From Pectinophora gossypiella (lineage: Eukaryota > Arthropoda > Insecta > Lepidoptera > Gelechiidae): a DNA stretch of 64,000 bases. Both the position numbers and the translations under genes were made by a program. Below, one piece after another: positions 33,464 through 44,603 of this stretch. The DNA is taken from contig NC_065422.1 of assembly GCF_024362695.1 (NCBI RefSeq), positions 11,717,534 to 11,781,533 on the forward strand. Reading direction: 5' to 3'. Each line of letters begins with the position of its first letter. The stretch's first letter is position 1. The notes under the pieces were generated by a model. The model did no database searches. It was not told where the DNA came from and saw only the letters and a list, made by a program, of their open reading frames with translations.

Positions 33464-35544
33464 GCACGTTAATTGATGACGTCATTCGTGTGTACTGCTA
33501 CATGAATTCCCTAGAAATGTATCGTTTTATCGTTTCGTAAAAGCTATCTATGTTCGACTAGGTTGCCGTCTTATCTATTATTTATGCGGACAGGAGAATT
33601 AATGCTTCGAGACAGAATATGTAATGAAAACGTTAGTAAAAGTAAAGGCTTACTTATCTACCTAAGTTAGGTAGATTTAAAAGAACTGAAATTTTAAATA
33701 AAATTTAATACAATTATTATTTATTAAATATATAATAATTGTAATAAATAATATTAGAACAAAGGTTAAAAAACGAGGTAGTACAGCCACGTTCATCCGT
33801 GTGATTGAATAATCCTCTGTCAAATGGGGAAGAGGGGTACTTACAACCTGGTTGACGACGGTTTGAAGGACTGAAGCCTTGACGATGATGATTCAAATGA
33901 ACAATGCATGTAGGAAAGTGAGAAAGCTATGGAAGGATAATAAATGGGAATTTATTTTTTTATGATATGAAAGGAGGATGGTTAATGAATGGGATGTAAG
34001 GCAGTTTTAAAAAGTAAGAAAGGGGAGTCTTTGGTGTGATGTCGGTGGGGTGAGAGGATTTTGTTTAAATATAAGGTGTGTGTAAAATAAAAGGTGTAAA
34101 GACATTTAAAATATATCCCGTGTTATTTCTATATCCCACATGCATTTACTACAAATTAAATGATATAATATAATGTTTAGGCAATATGAACCTCTTAGTT
34201 AATTAAAACCGTTAACCTCTTCAAGACGGGAGTCAATAGGCAGTTTGTAGTTAAGAATGTCCCACTCTCGACCACATCCACATTAACAATCAGGTGAGAT
34301 GGTGATCGAATGCTTGCAAATATGCATAAAAAATCCGCGGAAATAGGAATTTAGCATATATAATAGAAGAAGAAATAGAAGGAGGTGGAGGAGTAGTAGA
34401 ATTTAATACTCATATTTAATAATACGCATTCGCAATTCATGTCTTCTCTTCTCTGTAAAACAAACTATTCTATGTCAATTTCATATAAAATACAGTGTTT
34501 AGTGTGTACAGTGTGTATTTTTAAATTAACATAATTTCTTTGTAACTAAATTAAACTAAATTAAAGTACTCAATAGTCATTGAGCTATTAGCACAAAATT
34601 AAATGATGGTCTCATAGTACAAGCTAAGAAAAAACTCTAAATGGATTAATTAGCGACAATTTTCATGCTTTTTAGCACATTTTTACAAACAGAATACCGT
34701 TGTATTTTATCTAATTTCTATGTTTTTATATATCTCAAAATATATTAATTCAGTTGTAAATTTTGTACGCGTGTAACTTATCACTTGAATGGATCTCACG
34801 CTTGAATAACTTTAGAAGTGTTACGCGTCATTAGCCAGGACTATGATAGAAAAGAATTAATGGCATCCTCGAGAATTCCCATAATAAATTACTTACAAGT
34901 TATCATTAAATTTATTTAATTAATAACTATTTTCGGAGTTGCTTTTTTCACTTATATACGTCGTAACTATTAGGTACCTAAAATAAGTAAATCTATCACT
35001 GTCTGCTACATTTTTTTTTTATTGAAAATTGGCATGGAGAAAGTTTGAGAATCAAGAAAGACGGAAAATATCACTGAATCAGTAAGGTTAGGTAGGAGTG
35101 ATGTGTTGACTTACGAAGGCTATTTTCCTAAGTAAGTACTTTTTTAAGTACGCTTGGTAGGTACATAATGTAAACTCGCGCTTTTCTTTTCTTCTTTTCT
35201 ACTGTTTCCCCGAAGCCCTACTATATTATATTTAGACACTATTCAAGCCTCGCACGTATACACCCGCAAATCCTATGTACATTTTGTTTATCAAAAAAAA
35301 AATATCGCCCAGTGAGTGAGTTTATCGAATAAGAAAGGACAAAAAGGCCGTTAAACTAATCTTGCTCGCGATCAGGCCCGCATAATATATCAAGGGGACG
35401 CTTAAAAAAGCGCTTGACAACGAAATTCCATATAAAATAATGTATTTTTTACGTGACCACTCTTTTTTTAGTTTTTTTTTTTTTTTTACCTTTGATATTC
35501 GCTGCCTGGTCCGGAAAGTGGGGGCACAAGTCCGGGCACTTGTG
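33464..35544. other. Gene-free; short LINE-tail relic
   Basis: AACAATCAGGTGAGATGGTG at about 34289-34308 with ATCGAATGCTTGC after it resembles the block at 35905-35945 and 54520-54565. A purine-rich area spans 33900-34080. No coding signal is seen. Confidence 0.4.
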
Positions 35545-35770
35545 CCATAGAATAAGGAATAATACTACGTATAGAACGGCACTCCCCGCTCCCCGCCAAT
35601 GGCTGAGCTGGGTTTACCTCACCCCCTCGGTCTTACTTTAGTCTTCAATCGTATGGGCATCAGACGTCAAACACACAGATGCGCGTGTACGATAACGACT
35701 GTATTGTCTATGCAATATGATGTTTTTTGTATGAAGTGTCCAGGGTGTGCTTGTTTTAAGCATGTGTGCT
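35545..35770 (+). repeat. Unnamed repeat, longer copy
   Basis: GTATAGAACGGCACTCCCC (35569 on) joins CAGACGTCAAACACACAGAT, GTGTACGATAACGAC and TTTTTTGTATGAAGTGTC. The second half equals 30440-30575, while the first half matches fragments at 25880, 29735 and 51160. So these are two ends of one family. Confidence 0.5.
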
Positions 35771-35894
35771 CTAGTGTAACCATGCATTGCAAGGCGTATT
35801 GCATAATACCCCGCCCTACTGCTTTCTGCCTAACCATTCTCACTCTTCCTCAAAACTAGACTGAATAGGCATTTCCTAGGTAAGCATGTATCTG

Positions 35895-36400
35895 ATTTTA
35901 GCCACATCTCACACTTATTCTCAAGTGAGATTCTGGTCGAATGCAAATCTATGTCAGAGACAGCTTTTTGGAAATTTTCGAGTTTGTATGCGCGTCTCGG
36001 CAAATACACACAAATTCCCGTGTCCTGTCTCAGAACAACCTCAATACAGCTTCTGTGTGCTGTAAGTTAAATGCTATAAATGCTATTACCCGAATTCTTA
36101 CCCCAATTGACTCTGGCATCAAAAATTTCGTGAGCAACATTCCAACATGTGCGTACAAAAGAAACCCCGATGCTTGACTGAGCAATTCGCCTCTTCAATA
36201 CATTTTAGCTGCCCTTCGGGAACTCAGTACATCCCTGCTAGACCCATTTGCATGTCCCTACGAGAGTATGTATATCCCCTCACACTGTACAGGCATTATA
36301 ACCGAATAGCCCCCGGACCAGACTTAAGGTGTTTGCGAAAAACGATTTATGTCGCACAGAGCTGTTGGTTTAGGAGAATGTCCGGTAAATGATTCCTAGG
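35895..36400. other. LINE-tail relic and weak open frames
   Basis: TCAAGTGAGATTCTGGTCG at about 35921 resembles a retroelement tail also seen at 54520-54565. Frames of 78 and 81 codons (35941-36177 and 36147-36392) overlap and are not recognised. Confidence 0.3.
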
Positions 36401-36744
36401 GTTTAGGTGATTTACTCTGTCGTGTAGGATGTTGTGTCTTTGAGTAATGTAAACAGTTGTAAGGCGGGATGGTAAGAAAATATTGTACTTATTGTCTTTG
36501 TTGCTTCTTTTTCTTATCATATGGGCTAGGGATCACCAATTAGATACAAAATAGCCAGTCCATTTAATTATTTTTATTGACATGACTGTTTTTTCAACTA
36601 GCGGTCCACTAAAAATAAAATGAAAGTATTTTTTTTTAAAAGAGGTAGCGACTAAATAATTGCTTTTGTAGTAAGGTAGAAACTTCTAAAAATAATGGTT
36701 ATAATGGTTATAAGCTACTATCCCTAAATCTAAAATGATGTTTA

Positions 36745-36840
36745 GCAATAAGGCTGCCTATTGTGCTTATATTTTATTCATAGGTATGTTTATGTCCTTT
36801 GTATACATGTTGGTGTGCAATAAAGTATTATTGATTGATG
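36745..36840 (+). repeat. 'GTGCAATAAAGTAT' retroelement 3' end
   Basis: TTAGCAATAAGGCTGCCTAT and GGTGTGCAATAAAGTATTAT are spaced as in 416-545. Confidence 0.6.
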
Positions 36841-37269
36841 TTTTCGGTAGCTAATATTGAATGTCTACGTTTGGGCCACCCTGTATAAATTTAAAAAACA
36901 CGTCCACATAGATGGAGCCTTTCTAATAAATAAATAAAACTAGTGATTCGATTACTAAACTAAGTTTTTAACATCACGTACCCTTTACAGTTCACACGTC
37001 ATTACACCCGAGGGATAAACATTAACACTATCTCCTTCGTAATGGAAGAAACAGAAAAACTGTCCTTTCAGACAAATGGTCTTTTTTGCACTTAACTTTC
37101 TATATGGGTTCGCTATTTCTTTTGCAAAGTTGGAGGGTAAACAGGCGGTAAGTAATGGTAAGTTAAATACCTAGTTCCTGCTACTGGAAGACGATATTTT
37201 CAAATCAAAGAAGATGTGTATACAAAAATAAAGGTATTATGTATAAATAAAACAAAAAATGTGGGCAAA
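36841..37269. other. Gene-free, nothing recognised
   Basis: AT-rich with no shared repeat. Confidence 0.45.
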
Positions 37270-37443
37270 AGCTGGCACGGAGTGGACACCTCTTGGACGT
37301 AAAGGCAGAGATAGACCCAGGAAGCGATGAAAAGACGCCCTTGATGCGTTTGAGATGGAATGGAGAGAGATCGCTCAGGACAGAGAGAAGTGAAAGCTCA
37401 GAGGGAAAGCCTTTGCTTAGCTGTGGAACAATCCAGCCTAGTA
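37270..37443 (+). pseudogene. LINE ORF2 protein, C-terminal end
   Basis: One frame from about 37270 reads LGRKGRDRPRKR, DALDAFEMEWREIAQDREK and KAFA..LWNNPA before a stop at 37438-37440. The motif 'basic run, (W), xDxLDAF, WxxxAQDRxxW, xxxAFxxxW' is what I know as the extreme C-terminus of reverse transcriptases of lepidopteran LINEs, so the assignment is by motif memory. Two TGA codons stand where tryptophan is expected and one TAG interrupts the end, so the copy is dead. A second, different C-terminus lies at 62695-62840. Confidence 0.65.
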
Positions 37444-37539
37444 AAAATAATAAAAAAAGAAATGATAGGTGATAGACACTAGCTGAAAGCTTACAAGAAA
37501 AATGGTAATAGGACTCAGATTCAAGATGCTAGGAAAACG

Positions 37540-37710
37540 AAGACCTTTTTTTGCTGCAAATGGCATTAACTACTTGACCGGACAAATATTTTTGAATCAT
37601 ACGTAATTGATGTCATGTGGTTTCCAGGATTCGTACCCGGTTAATGACAATAGGCTCGCCCCCTATTACATGGAACTTAAACATCGCTTTAGTCTAGAAA
37701 TTTCTATCAA
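37540..37710. repeat. Two abutting retroelement fragments
   Basis: CTGCAAATGGCATTAACTAC and TTGACCGGACAAAT (37553-37588) belong to the 'CAATAAGTCACGTC' family in minus orientation. TCCAGGATTCGTACCCGGTT and TAGGCTCGCCCCCTATTACA (37625-37671) are the inverse of 52075-52125. The same two families also adjoin at 52070-52440. Confidence 0.55.
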
Positions 37711-38082
37711 ATGTTGAGAGCGTCAAACAAAAATACAAAGCAAAAACAAATAAAGCATCTTGCCTCAGCCTTTCTAATGCTGTCTCCAAGGCATGTTAAG
37801 TCCCGTATCCACAATCCCCTGAAGGGTATTTCAAAAACGCAACGTCGCATTGATGGATTGATTGCCGACCCCTTACGATGGGCAAAACCGGTCAAGTTCA
37901 ACCCAGGACCACTCTTTAAGTCTTTACCCCATTTGCAAAGTGGGCTCTCCGTAAAAGGCTCTTCTTTTAGCAGAATGATACTCCTGATGTATAGGATTAT
38001 CGGAAAACGCTCACGGATGACAGTTTTCATTTTTTTATGTGAAAAAATTGGGAGCTCGTTTCAGCATCGATTTTTTGAGTGA
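37707..38082. other. Overlapping open frames on both strands
   Basis: A plus frame of 123 codons (37711-38082) and a minus frame of 107 codons (37707-38030) overlap almost fully. GC content is higher than in the flanks. I recognise neither product. A decayed retroelement is the likeliest source, given the LINE C-terminus upstream and SINE downstream. Confidence 0.3.
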
Positions 38083-38129
38083 AAAACTTTTTACGAAAAT
38101 ATTGTTTCAGTTTTAAAATACTTTAAATA

Positions 38130-38320
38130 AAATTTTCTGCCCCGTTCCGAGTTCGAATCCCGGGCTCTAAACTTAAAAAAAAAACAGTTTAGTAATTTGA
38201 CTGCCTAATATCTGTTACCAGATAGTTAATCCCATTCATTCATATCTTCTAAATAATCACTTAAGTAACTTATAAAATTACAAAGTTTCTGTTTAATTTC
38301 TGTCTTAAAACTGCTCAAAG
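38130..38320 (-). repeat. GAATTTG-tailed retroelement, internal part
   Basis: AGTAATTTGACTGCC, CAGATAGTTAATCCCATTCA and CAAAGTTTCTGTTTAATTTC match 26870-26975. Just before it, GAGTTCGAATCCCGGGC (38139-38155) is B-box-like and may be a lone SINE head relic. Confidence 0.6.
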
Positions 38321-38524
38321 GTAAATTCTGAATGTCGATGAGAATATTTTTTGTTGTCATTATTAATTAGTTTATTCAAGCAATAAAGAATAGAACATCG
38401 TTCTTAGTTAAGTACTTAATACGTGTCACGCATTGGTACGGTTTGGGCCCAACCGATGCATTTAAGTACAAAGTTTTACGGTTATGTTTAAAACTTTATA
38501 TTAAGTAACGGATTACGTCCTCTA

Positions 38525-38815
38525 TGATAACGACCTCCGTGGTCCAGTGGTTGAGCGTTGGTCTTACGAATTGGAGGACCTGGGTTCGATTCCCGGTGGG
38601 GAAATATCACAAAAAATACTTTGTGATCCCTAGTTTGGTTTGGACATTATAGGCTGATCACCTGATTGTCCGAAAGTAAGATGATCCGTGCTTCGGAAGG
38701 CACGTTAAGCCGTTGGTCCCGGTTACTACATACTGATGTTAGTAAGTAGTTGTTACATGAGTCATGTCAGGGGCCTTTCGCGGCTCATACCACACGAGAA
38801 AAGAAAATTATTAAA
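38525..38815 (+). mobile_element. SINE-1, full length, tRNA-derived head
   Basis: The head has A-box-like TGGTCCAGTGGTTGAGCG and B-box-like GGGTTCGATTCCCGG with about 33 bases between, the spacing of a tRNA gene. The body follows with GATCACCTGATTGTCCG, AGATGATCCGTGCTTCGG, CGTTAAGCCGTTGGTCCCGG and GTCAGGGGCC. It is the best preserved copy. The complement appears in full at 30603-30927. A tRNA gene is excluded because the acceptor stem does not close. Confidence 0.82.
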
Positions 38816-38884
38816 AATACTATTATAAATTCCTATTTTCCTACCTTCCTATCCGGGACTACGCCCTTCGTCCGACTACAACTA

Positions 38885-39345
38885 AAATAGATCGCCGCAG
38901 AGCAAGCCCTGCCCAAAAGTTGCTCTGCCCATTATGCTAGCAGCATTCCTGCGTTACACCGGCAATGAGATCCCCTGGGCAAGGAAACATCACGAGCGAG
39001 GGTCGCGTCCCTTCACCCGCAACCGACACCGTATCTCCTTGATGCCCTGCTTCGGATCCCCACGGCCCCGCGGTTATCATCGTATTAGAGTTAATTTTGT
39101 AAAAGCCTGTAAAAGATTTCCAACCAGCTGTGTTGTTGTAGCAACACCTGAAGCGTTTGTTTTCCCTCACGTGTTACATTCATTTATGCGTAAAAATGTA
39201 TTTTCGCGCTTCAAAAATGTCGTTTTTATGACTCGTATTAAAAACAAAAAAAAAAAACCAACGGCGTGGCGGGTTCTATATAGTTGCTGGGTCGGGACTA
39301 TAATGAAGGGCTTTGTCCAACACACGCGTCTAGTGCTATCTATTC
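38885..39345. other. GC-richer repeat-like DNA, open frame of 145 codons
   Basis: The frame at 38934-39371 (+) includes a basic stretch and then runs into SINE-1 at its end, so it is not a conserved gene. Both strands are open across 38937-39170. The 38885-39080 part has the GC content and TGCTCTGCCC, CGCGTCCC, CGACACCG wording that I associate with lepidopteran repeats, but there is no second copy here to prove it. Confidence 0.35.
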
Positions 39346-39530
39346 TTCTTCTTCTATCGTGTGTGTTGTGATGAATGAATTATCAACCTCATCAACCCTG
39401 GTGTCAGGGTTACTATTGAGCCGCCAAAGGCCCCTGACATGGCTCATGTTACGACTACTTACATACATCAGTAAGTAGTAACCGGGACCAACGGCTTAAC
39501 GTGCCTTCTGAAGCACGGATCAGCTTACTT
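39346..39530 (-). repeat. SINE-1, 3' two thirds
   Basis: This is an antisense copy without the tRNA head: TTCTTCTTCTATCGTGTGTG, CTCATCAACCCTGGTGTCAG, CCCTGACATGGCTCATG, ATCAGTAAGTAGTAACCGGG and CCAACGGCTTAACGTGCC. Confidence 0.75.
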
Positions 39531-39739
39531 ACTATCTATTCAAAGTCCTCGATACCACGAGGGGCTTCCCCTAATAAAAATATATATGGCTCTGTTTGTC
39601 GTTGTCTTCGTTTACCCTTCCAAATTTCATGGATTCCAGACATGATGCATATTATGCATCTTTCATCTTTGTATTTTTAGTACCTGATATAAATATTATG
39701 ACCCTTTTTTTATTGTTAAATTGGTAAGTACAATTATTA

Positions 39740-39825
39740 CACTTAGACACAACACATCTTCCAACCATTATTATTTTGATTATAATAAAAAAAAGCAATA
39801 TAGGTAACAACATAACATTTAGATT
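39740..39825 (+). repeat. Fragment of 48897/60397-type repeat
   Basis: ACACAACACATCTTCCAACC, ATTATTATTTTGATTATAAT and GCAATATAGGTAAC are the start of the family at 48897-49205 and 60397-60672. Confidence 0.6.
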
Positions 39826-39834
39826 TTCTTTTAG

Positions 39835-40024
39835 TCAGAGGTACATGCATCGCAAGATGAACTAAGAGTACTTACCCACACCTCCCCGAGCTTTCTGTTA
39901 GACTAACGTGATAGGCGGTCAACCGTATCGCCGTCTAAACTGGTCGAGTTTACTGTGTTAGTGAAAACTGCACTTAAAACAAATTAATAACTCATTGGTG
40001 CAAGTCCGTTACCGGGGTTCGAAC
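39835..40024 (-). mobile_element. SINE-2, near-complete
   Basis: On the minus strand it starts with the tRNA-like B-box GTTCGAACCCCGG, then GACTTGCACCAATGAGTTAT, GTGCAGTTTTCACTAACAC, AACAGAAAGCTCGGGGAGG and ATCTTGCGATGCATGTACC. The A-box half of the head is lost. Copies or fragments: 8985, 22465, 27690, 31905, 50735-51020 and 54735-55412. Confidence 0.7.
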
Positions 40025-40594
40025 GAAATTCAAATATTTTTTAGATAAGTCCATCTATTATGTAAATTTTCATTTAAAACATCATATTGATTGGTAATTC
40101 GTAACAAATGGTAATATAAAACAAAAAAAAAGGTTTTTGGAATATCAAACAAAGTGTGTGCATTTTGGAGTGCTTTGGCATGAAATGGATATAAGAGTAA
40201 CATTAATTGATTTAACAACTAAATAATTGGATTTTATTAGTTCAACGACTTTTGACGAGCTGTATGAGAACCATTTATTTTATATTAAGAAGGTAACTTA
40301 TCTGATGGTGCTAGGGTTCCGTATATAATTAATTATTAATTATTGAAACAAGACGTTATAAGGTATTCGTAGCAAGGAGACCTTATAATCGAATTATTAT
40401 ATTAGTATTCATTACATTTATTATTACAGTATGTTCACAAGAAAATAAATGATGGTTGAAGGTTGAACATTTGTCTAAGAATTTGACAGCCAAATAAAAG
40501 TTTCCAAATAAGACTACATAGTGAAATGAAATACTTTTTTCGAATCGTGTAATTTCTTTGGAGTTAATGAAAATACCGAGTCACTAGTGTATCA
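40025..40594. other. Gene-free, nothing recognised
   Basis: AT-rich. TGCTAGGGTTCCGTATA at about 40309 resembles the end of the repeat at 41225-41370, inverted. Confidence 0.4.
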
Positions 40595-40660
40595 TAATCG
40601 AACTTATTGTAAATGTTTGTATATTTTGTTTGTGTGCAATAAAGTATAATCGACTTGATT
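40595..40660 (+). repeat. 'GTGCAATAAAGTAT' tail
   Basis: TTTGTGTGCAATAAAGTATA is the final block of this retroelement family. The upstream block is lost. Confidence 0.45.
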
Positions 40661-40739
40661 TATTGACAGGATAACTTAATATTTTAATCATAATTTATAT
40701 TTTTCTCAGTAAAAAGTAGGTAGGTATTAAATATTTTTT

Positions 40740-41100
40740 CTGTCTTTCTTTCGTTCCAGCTTGACAAGAGCTGCGGGTTCAAGTCCTGTCTCAGTCAGAA
40801 ATTTTTCGATTTAATTTTCTCTTTGTTTATTTTCCTTGAAGCACGGGTGAGTGCTATACAAATGAAACATCCTTTACATAATGTAATTTCGAAAGTTCCC
40901 TACATTGTTACCGTAAGGTGCTTTATATCGGATCGAAAGTGTGCTACAGTACTTCTTCTTTTTTGAAGTGTTTGAATTACAGTTCATTTCTTATTTCGGC
41001 ACAATTATCGGGTTTTATAATCCTGATCCATATTGAGTGACCAACCCGGGATTCGAAGTTGAAAACTTTGTAGTTGTAGACGTGCATTTAAACCACTAGT
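40740..41100. repeat. tRNA-like SINE head relics
   Basis: GAGCTGCGGGTTCAAGTCCT (about 40770) is B-box-like on the plus strand. CAACCCGGGATTCGAAGTTG (about 41043) is B-box-like on the minus strand, with TAAACCACTA behind it at tRNA spacing. The bodies cannot be assigned. Confidence 0.35.
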
Positions 41101-41224
41101 ATTGTTGTAAAATAACAAATTCATGTTCCTAGTTTATTATGAGGACTTGGCTGAAAGCAAGACTGAAACTTTTAACACGCCTTTAAAACTAAAGTGTTGT
41201 AGAATAATGAATTCTTTAACCGTT

Positions 41225-41370
41225 GTTAAGTAAGGTTCCCGGGAATAGTACCATTATAGTCAAAAGAGTACAGTGGGTTAACTACAAAATAAAAGCGGCC
41301 AAGAGCGAGACAGACGGACGGACAGCGGAGTGTTAGTAATAAGGTCCCGTTTGGGTACGGAACCCTAAAA
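41225..41370 (+). repeat. Repeat ending GGGTACGGAACCCTAAAAA
   Basis: GAGCGAGACAGACGGACGG, ACAGCGGAGTGTTAGTAAT and TTTGGGTACGGAACCCTAAA form a block I know from many insect genomes as a dispersed repeat end. Only one good copy is in this window. Confidence 0.5.
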
Positions 41371-41409
41371 ATACAAAAACATAAAGCAAGCATAACAATG
41401 CATATAACA

Positions 41410-41500
41410 TGACATCAGGTTTGTATCCCCGAAGAGGTAGACAGAGGTGTATACGAGTAGTATATACCAACACCACTCCGCGCCAACTATGTTTAAGTCT
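41410..41500 (-). repeat. RTE-like LINE fragment
   Basis: TGTATCCCCGAAGAGGTAGA is the inverse of TCTGCCTACCCCTTCGGGGATACA at 56206-56229 in part. GTGTATACGAGTAGTATATA also resembles the stretch before it there. Confidence 0.45.
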
Positions 41501-41526
41501 ATGTCTATGTTATTACATACAATATA

Positions 41527-42044
41527 CATTCAATATTTTCTATACAATGTTCCTCATAATAATGATATGACGTCGTGATCGATAGTCGAAGTTCGCGTTC
41601 AACTCCAGTCCGAGGCATGTTGTCCTTAATGATGAGAGCTCTCGACCAGTGAAATAGAGAATGACGTCGGAAATCTATAATAAATCCATGTCCGGAGAAC
41701 GCCTGACTTAATAGGGGACGAGTCTATTGCTTTTAACCACGCACAAATCCTGTATACCATGTGATCGATCAATTATCTATGATCCAAACATGAATTCAAA
41801 GTCAAAGTGAAAAGTGGTTAAGCGCCCGAGCAGAGATTGGAACCTGGGACGCTATAAGGTAAGTCCAGCGTTCTCCGGACATGAATTTATTATAGATTTC
41901 CGATGTCATTCTCTATTTGACTGGTCGAGAGCTCTCACTCAGTAAGGACAACATGCCTCGGACTGGAGTTGGACGCGAACTTCGACTATCGATCACGACG
42001 TCATCTCATTATTATGAGGAACATTGTATAGAAAATATTGAATG
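41527..42044. repeat. Long inverted repeat, 176-bp arms
   Basis: The left arm 41527-41702 and right arm 41868-42044 are inverse copies of about 176 bp at roughly 95 percent identity by eye, with one- or few-base indels. The outer ends are CATTCAATATTTTC and GAAAATATTGAATG, the inner ends CCGGAGAACGC and GCGTTCTCCGG. The spacer of about 165 bp carries a different repeat (TAATAGGGGACGAGTCTATT, shared with 52078-52100) and an antisense B-box-like GATTGGAACCTGGGAC. The RNA would form a long hairpin. It resembles a fold-back transposon or a MITE with another repeat in its centre. Clear target duplications were not found. Confidence 0.85.
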
Positions 42045-42294
42045 CATTTTAAGCTACCGAACTCTTTGTACTATGGTTACTTTGAAATTCTTCAACCCGC
42101 TTTATTATTTGCGATGACTTACCTACTTACTAACTTCGATTTGTGAACAATATGTATAAAACATTGGATATTTATTTTCATGTACCTATTAAGGAGACGG
42201 AGGGTAATTGATTACAATATTTACAATGTTATGTTGTCAGTTTACCACTAAACGTCGGAGATAAATGACCTAACCCGTATTGAGCTGATTTTGT

Positions 42295-42405
42295 TAGAAG
42301 GTTATCGCTTCTGTAAAAAACCGGACTTGTAATTTTTTTACGTTAGGTAAGCAAACCCCGGGAAATTACCGTCAGGATAACGCTAGGGGGATGATGTAGT
42401 CAATT
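42295..42405 (+). repeat. 'GCGGGTTGGAAGG' retroelement 3' end
   Basis: ATCGCTTCTGTAAAAAACCG, GTTAGGTAAGCAAACCC and AGGATAACGCTAGGG with GATGATG are collinear with 60180-60290. Confidence 0.65.
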
Positions 42406-43699
42406 TATAAGTTTTTCATGGTGGGCGGATTTAAGGAAAATGTATAATTTTTCCTTGGTGGGCGGAATGTTTAACCACATTATATGCGTATACGCGGTGC
42501 AATGTATTGTATTTTTGTTTTTAAAATCCGCTAGATGTCGCTGTGCCGTTTACTACGTACATTTTCTGCATCGCGGAATCAAGATTCTCCGGTAATATAA
42601 TGACCTTCCGTTTCTATTATAATATATATTTTTTTATGATCTGTAAGAAACATTTGATACACACTAGTATCGAAAATTGCGGTTGTACTATTTTTGGGAA
42701 CAGCTTGTTCACAATTTATAAATTATCCTTTCCAAAATCTCACAAATAAGCTAAGAACAGGACTTTTATCTTTAAGCCTGTGACATTTTAGGAAAGATAA
42801 GTCGCAAGAAACATTTTCAGATTAGAACGGACTAAACAATCTTCCTTTACCTTGTATAATACATGGCTTAAACATGACTCTACTACCGAACCCCCAAATA
42901 TCCTACTTTAATATTGCACCGGGTGCTATTTACGTAAACTTAGCATTACTATGCATTGACTCCCAACGTATACAAACAAAGGGCCTGGTATGGTAACCAC
43001 AAATGTTTTACCTACCTGACCATCGTATCTATTTTCATGAGATATTTTGAGAAGATAGAGAATCTAGGTTTAAAGCTTTGGTCATAGAATAAACAATGTT
43101 ATACGTACAGAAGGGACATTCTGCGCTTCGCACAAAAACGAGCTTGAAGCGAGGAAAATTTACTTTACCCCATGGTTATGTGCTCCGTGGATACACGTGT
43201 CTTATAGACTAGAGGCAATAACGCATTTTGTAATTGGATTAGAGTAAGGTAGGCACTTTTTCTCCGTGTTTTTATTTCGCATTCGAAACAATATAAGTAG
43301 CAGGATAATAAAACTGTTGTTACCCGAGGCTTTAGACACGTGGAGGAGATAATCGATTATTTACAGACGCCTTATTCTGACTTGACTCTGACTTAGTTTC
43401 TGGCAAAATATTTATTACACAAAGATAACCAACGCTATAGACGCCGTTATAGACAACGATACGGTTCACCACCTATTAGGTTGGTTAAAAAAAGCTTGAT
43501 GAAGCTTAAATACTTGGACAAATGGAAATATAGTCAGCTTATGTCATGTTCTACTATGTGCTCATCATAATCATAAGTATGTCTGGAAAGTCGGTTCAAA
43601 CATCAGAATAGAAACGAAATTACCAAATTGTTATTAAAATTATATTCGATAAATTCAGTTATTATGTTATACTAATAAATAATTGAGCTGGTAATTATT
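42406..43699. other. Gene-free, nothing recognised
   Basis: GTACAGAAGGGACATTCTGC near 43106 is a weak match to the 'AGAACGGCACTCTCC' repeat. A 68-codon frame (42543-42749) is not recognised. Confidence 0.4.
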
Positions 43700-44520
43700 T
43701 TAAAGGCGCGTGAATTATAATTTGGGCAGCACAACCCGTGCACCAAGCGATACCGATGCAGACTGAGACCCCACTACGTGACACGCGCTCTTCTATAACC
43801 AGTTCACAACAAGTCGACTAGGAGGGGAGATTGGGCATCGCACGATCATACGATCGCGTCGAGTTTCTTCTCATCATCAGACATCCTCGGGGCTTCGCCC
43901 CCTCGATGTGGCCGCACTCGCTGCCCGCAAAAACGGGCGTGGCACGGGAGTGGGACATGGTGGGCGAGATCGCCCCTCCGTGAGCCCGATGGTGCTGTCA
44001 TGTCCATGGAGCCACTAGCGAGATCGAGCCTACCGGGTGGTTCCCCGTAGGGGAAGGCCCAGTGAGCGCCCGTCAGCTAGTGGTGGTGTCAGGTCCGGTG
44101 TGTAGCTGCTCCGTCGCCGAGGCAGCTGGTGTCGATTGAGCTGGAGGGGGGAGAGGAGGACTGTTTCCACTGCCACTGGAAACGTCAACTCATCCCCCGG
44201 GGGTGCCCAAGATCGTAACTACTCGACGGGGAGTAGTGGATGTGGGCAGTCCCGGTCCAGTCCGGTAGTGGTGTTCAGTGCCCACCGGTGAGTTGGCCCA
44301 GCAGTGATGCCAGGCCTCTCACGATGATGGGCACTGGGTCAGTCCTAGAGCGGATGGCGGCCAAGATGTTGTGGAGCAACTGTATGGTCTGCTAAAGCAC
44401 TTCCAGCTTCTCTCTCACACGCTCGCCTGGGGCACGTGTCGCTTACATTTTTACTGCGACAAATGATATCACGCCACCCGACAGCGCGTTGCGACGACGA
44501 CGCCGTCAAGTACAAAAAAA
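43700..44520. other. GC-rich island, probably transposon-derived
   Basis: GC content is far above the surrounding DNA, especially 43860-44430. There are local inverted repeats such as GGGGCTTCGCCCC (43890-43902) and ACCGGGTGGTTCCCCGTAGGGG. No frame above 60 codons exists, so it is not a clean coding exon. A plausible source is the 5' part of a GC-rich LINE or a gag-like region in decay, but I see no motif to prove it. Confidence 0.4.
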
Positions 44521-44603
44521 GCTAGACAACCCGACAGAAGCAAATAAAACATGAACTCCTTCAAATGAGAAATGTTCAACATTGCACGTACATTTACTTA
44601 ATA

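Noticed and set aside
38525..38600. Functional tRNA gene (A- and B-box with correct spacing)
   Set aside because: The acceptor stem does not pair and the sequence continues into a dispersed SINE body found elsewhere.
38934..39371. Open frame of 145 codons as a gene
   Set aside because: Both strands are open over part of it and its 3' end reads into a SINE-1 copy, so it is repeat-derived.
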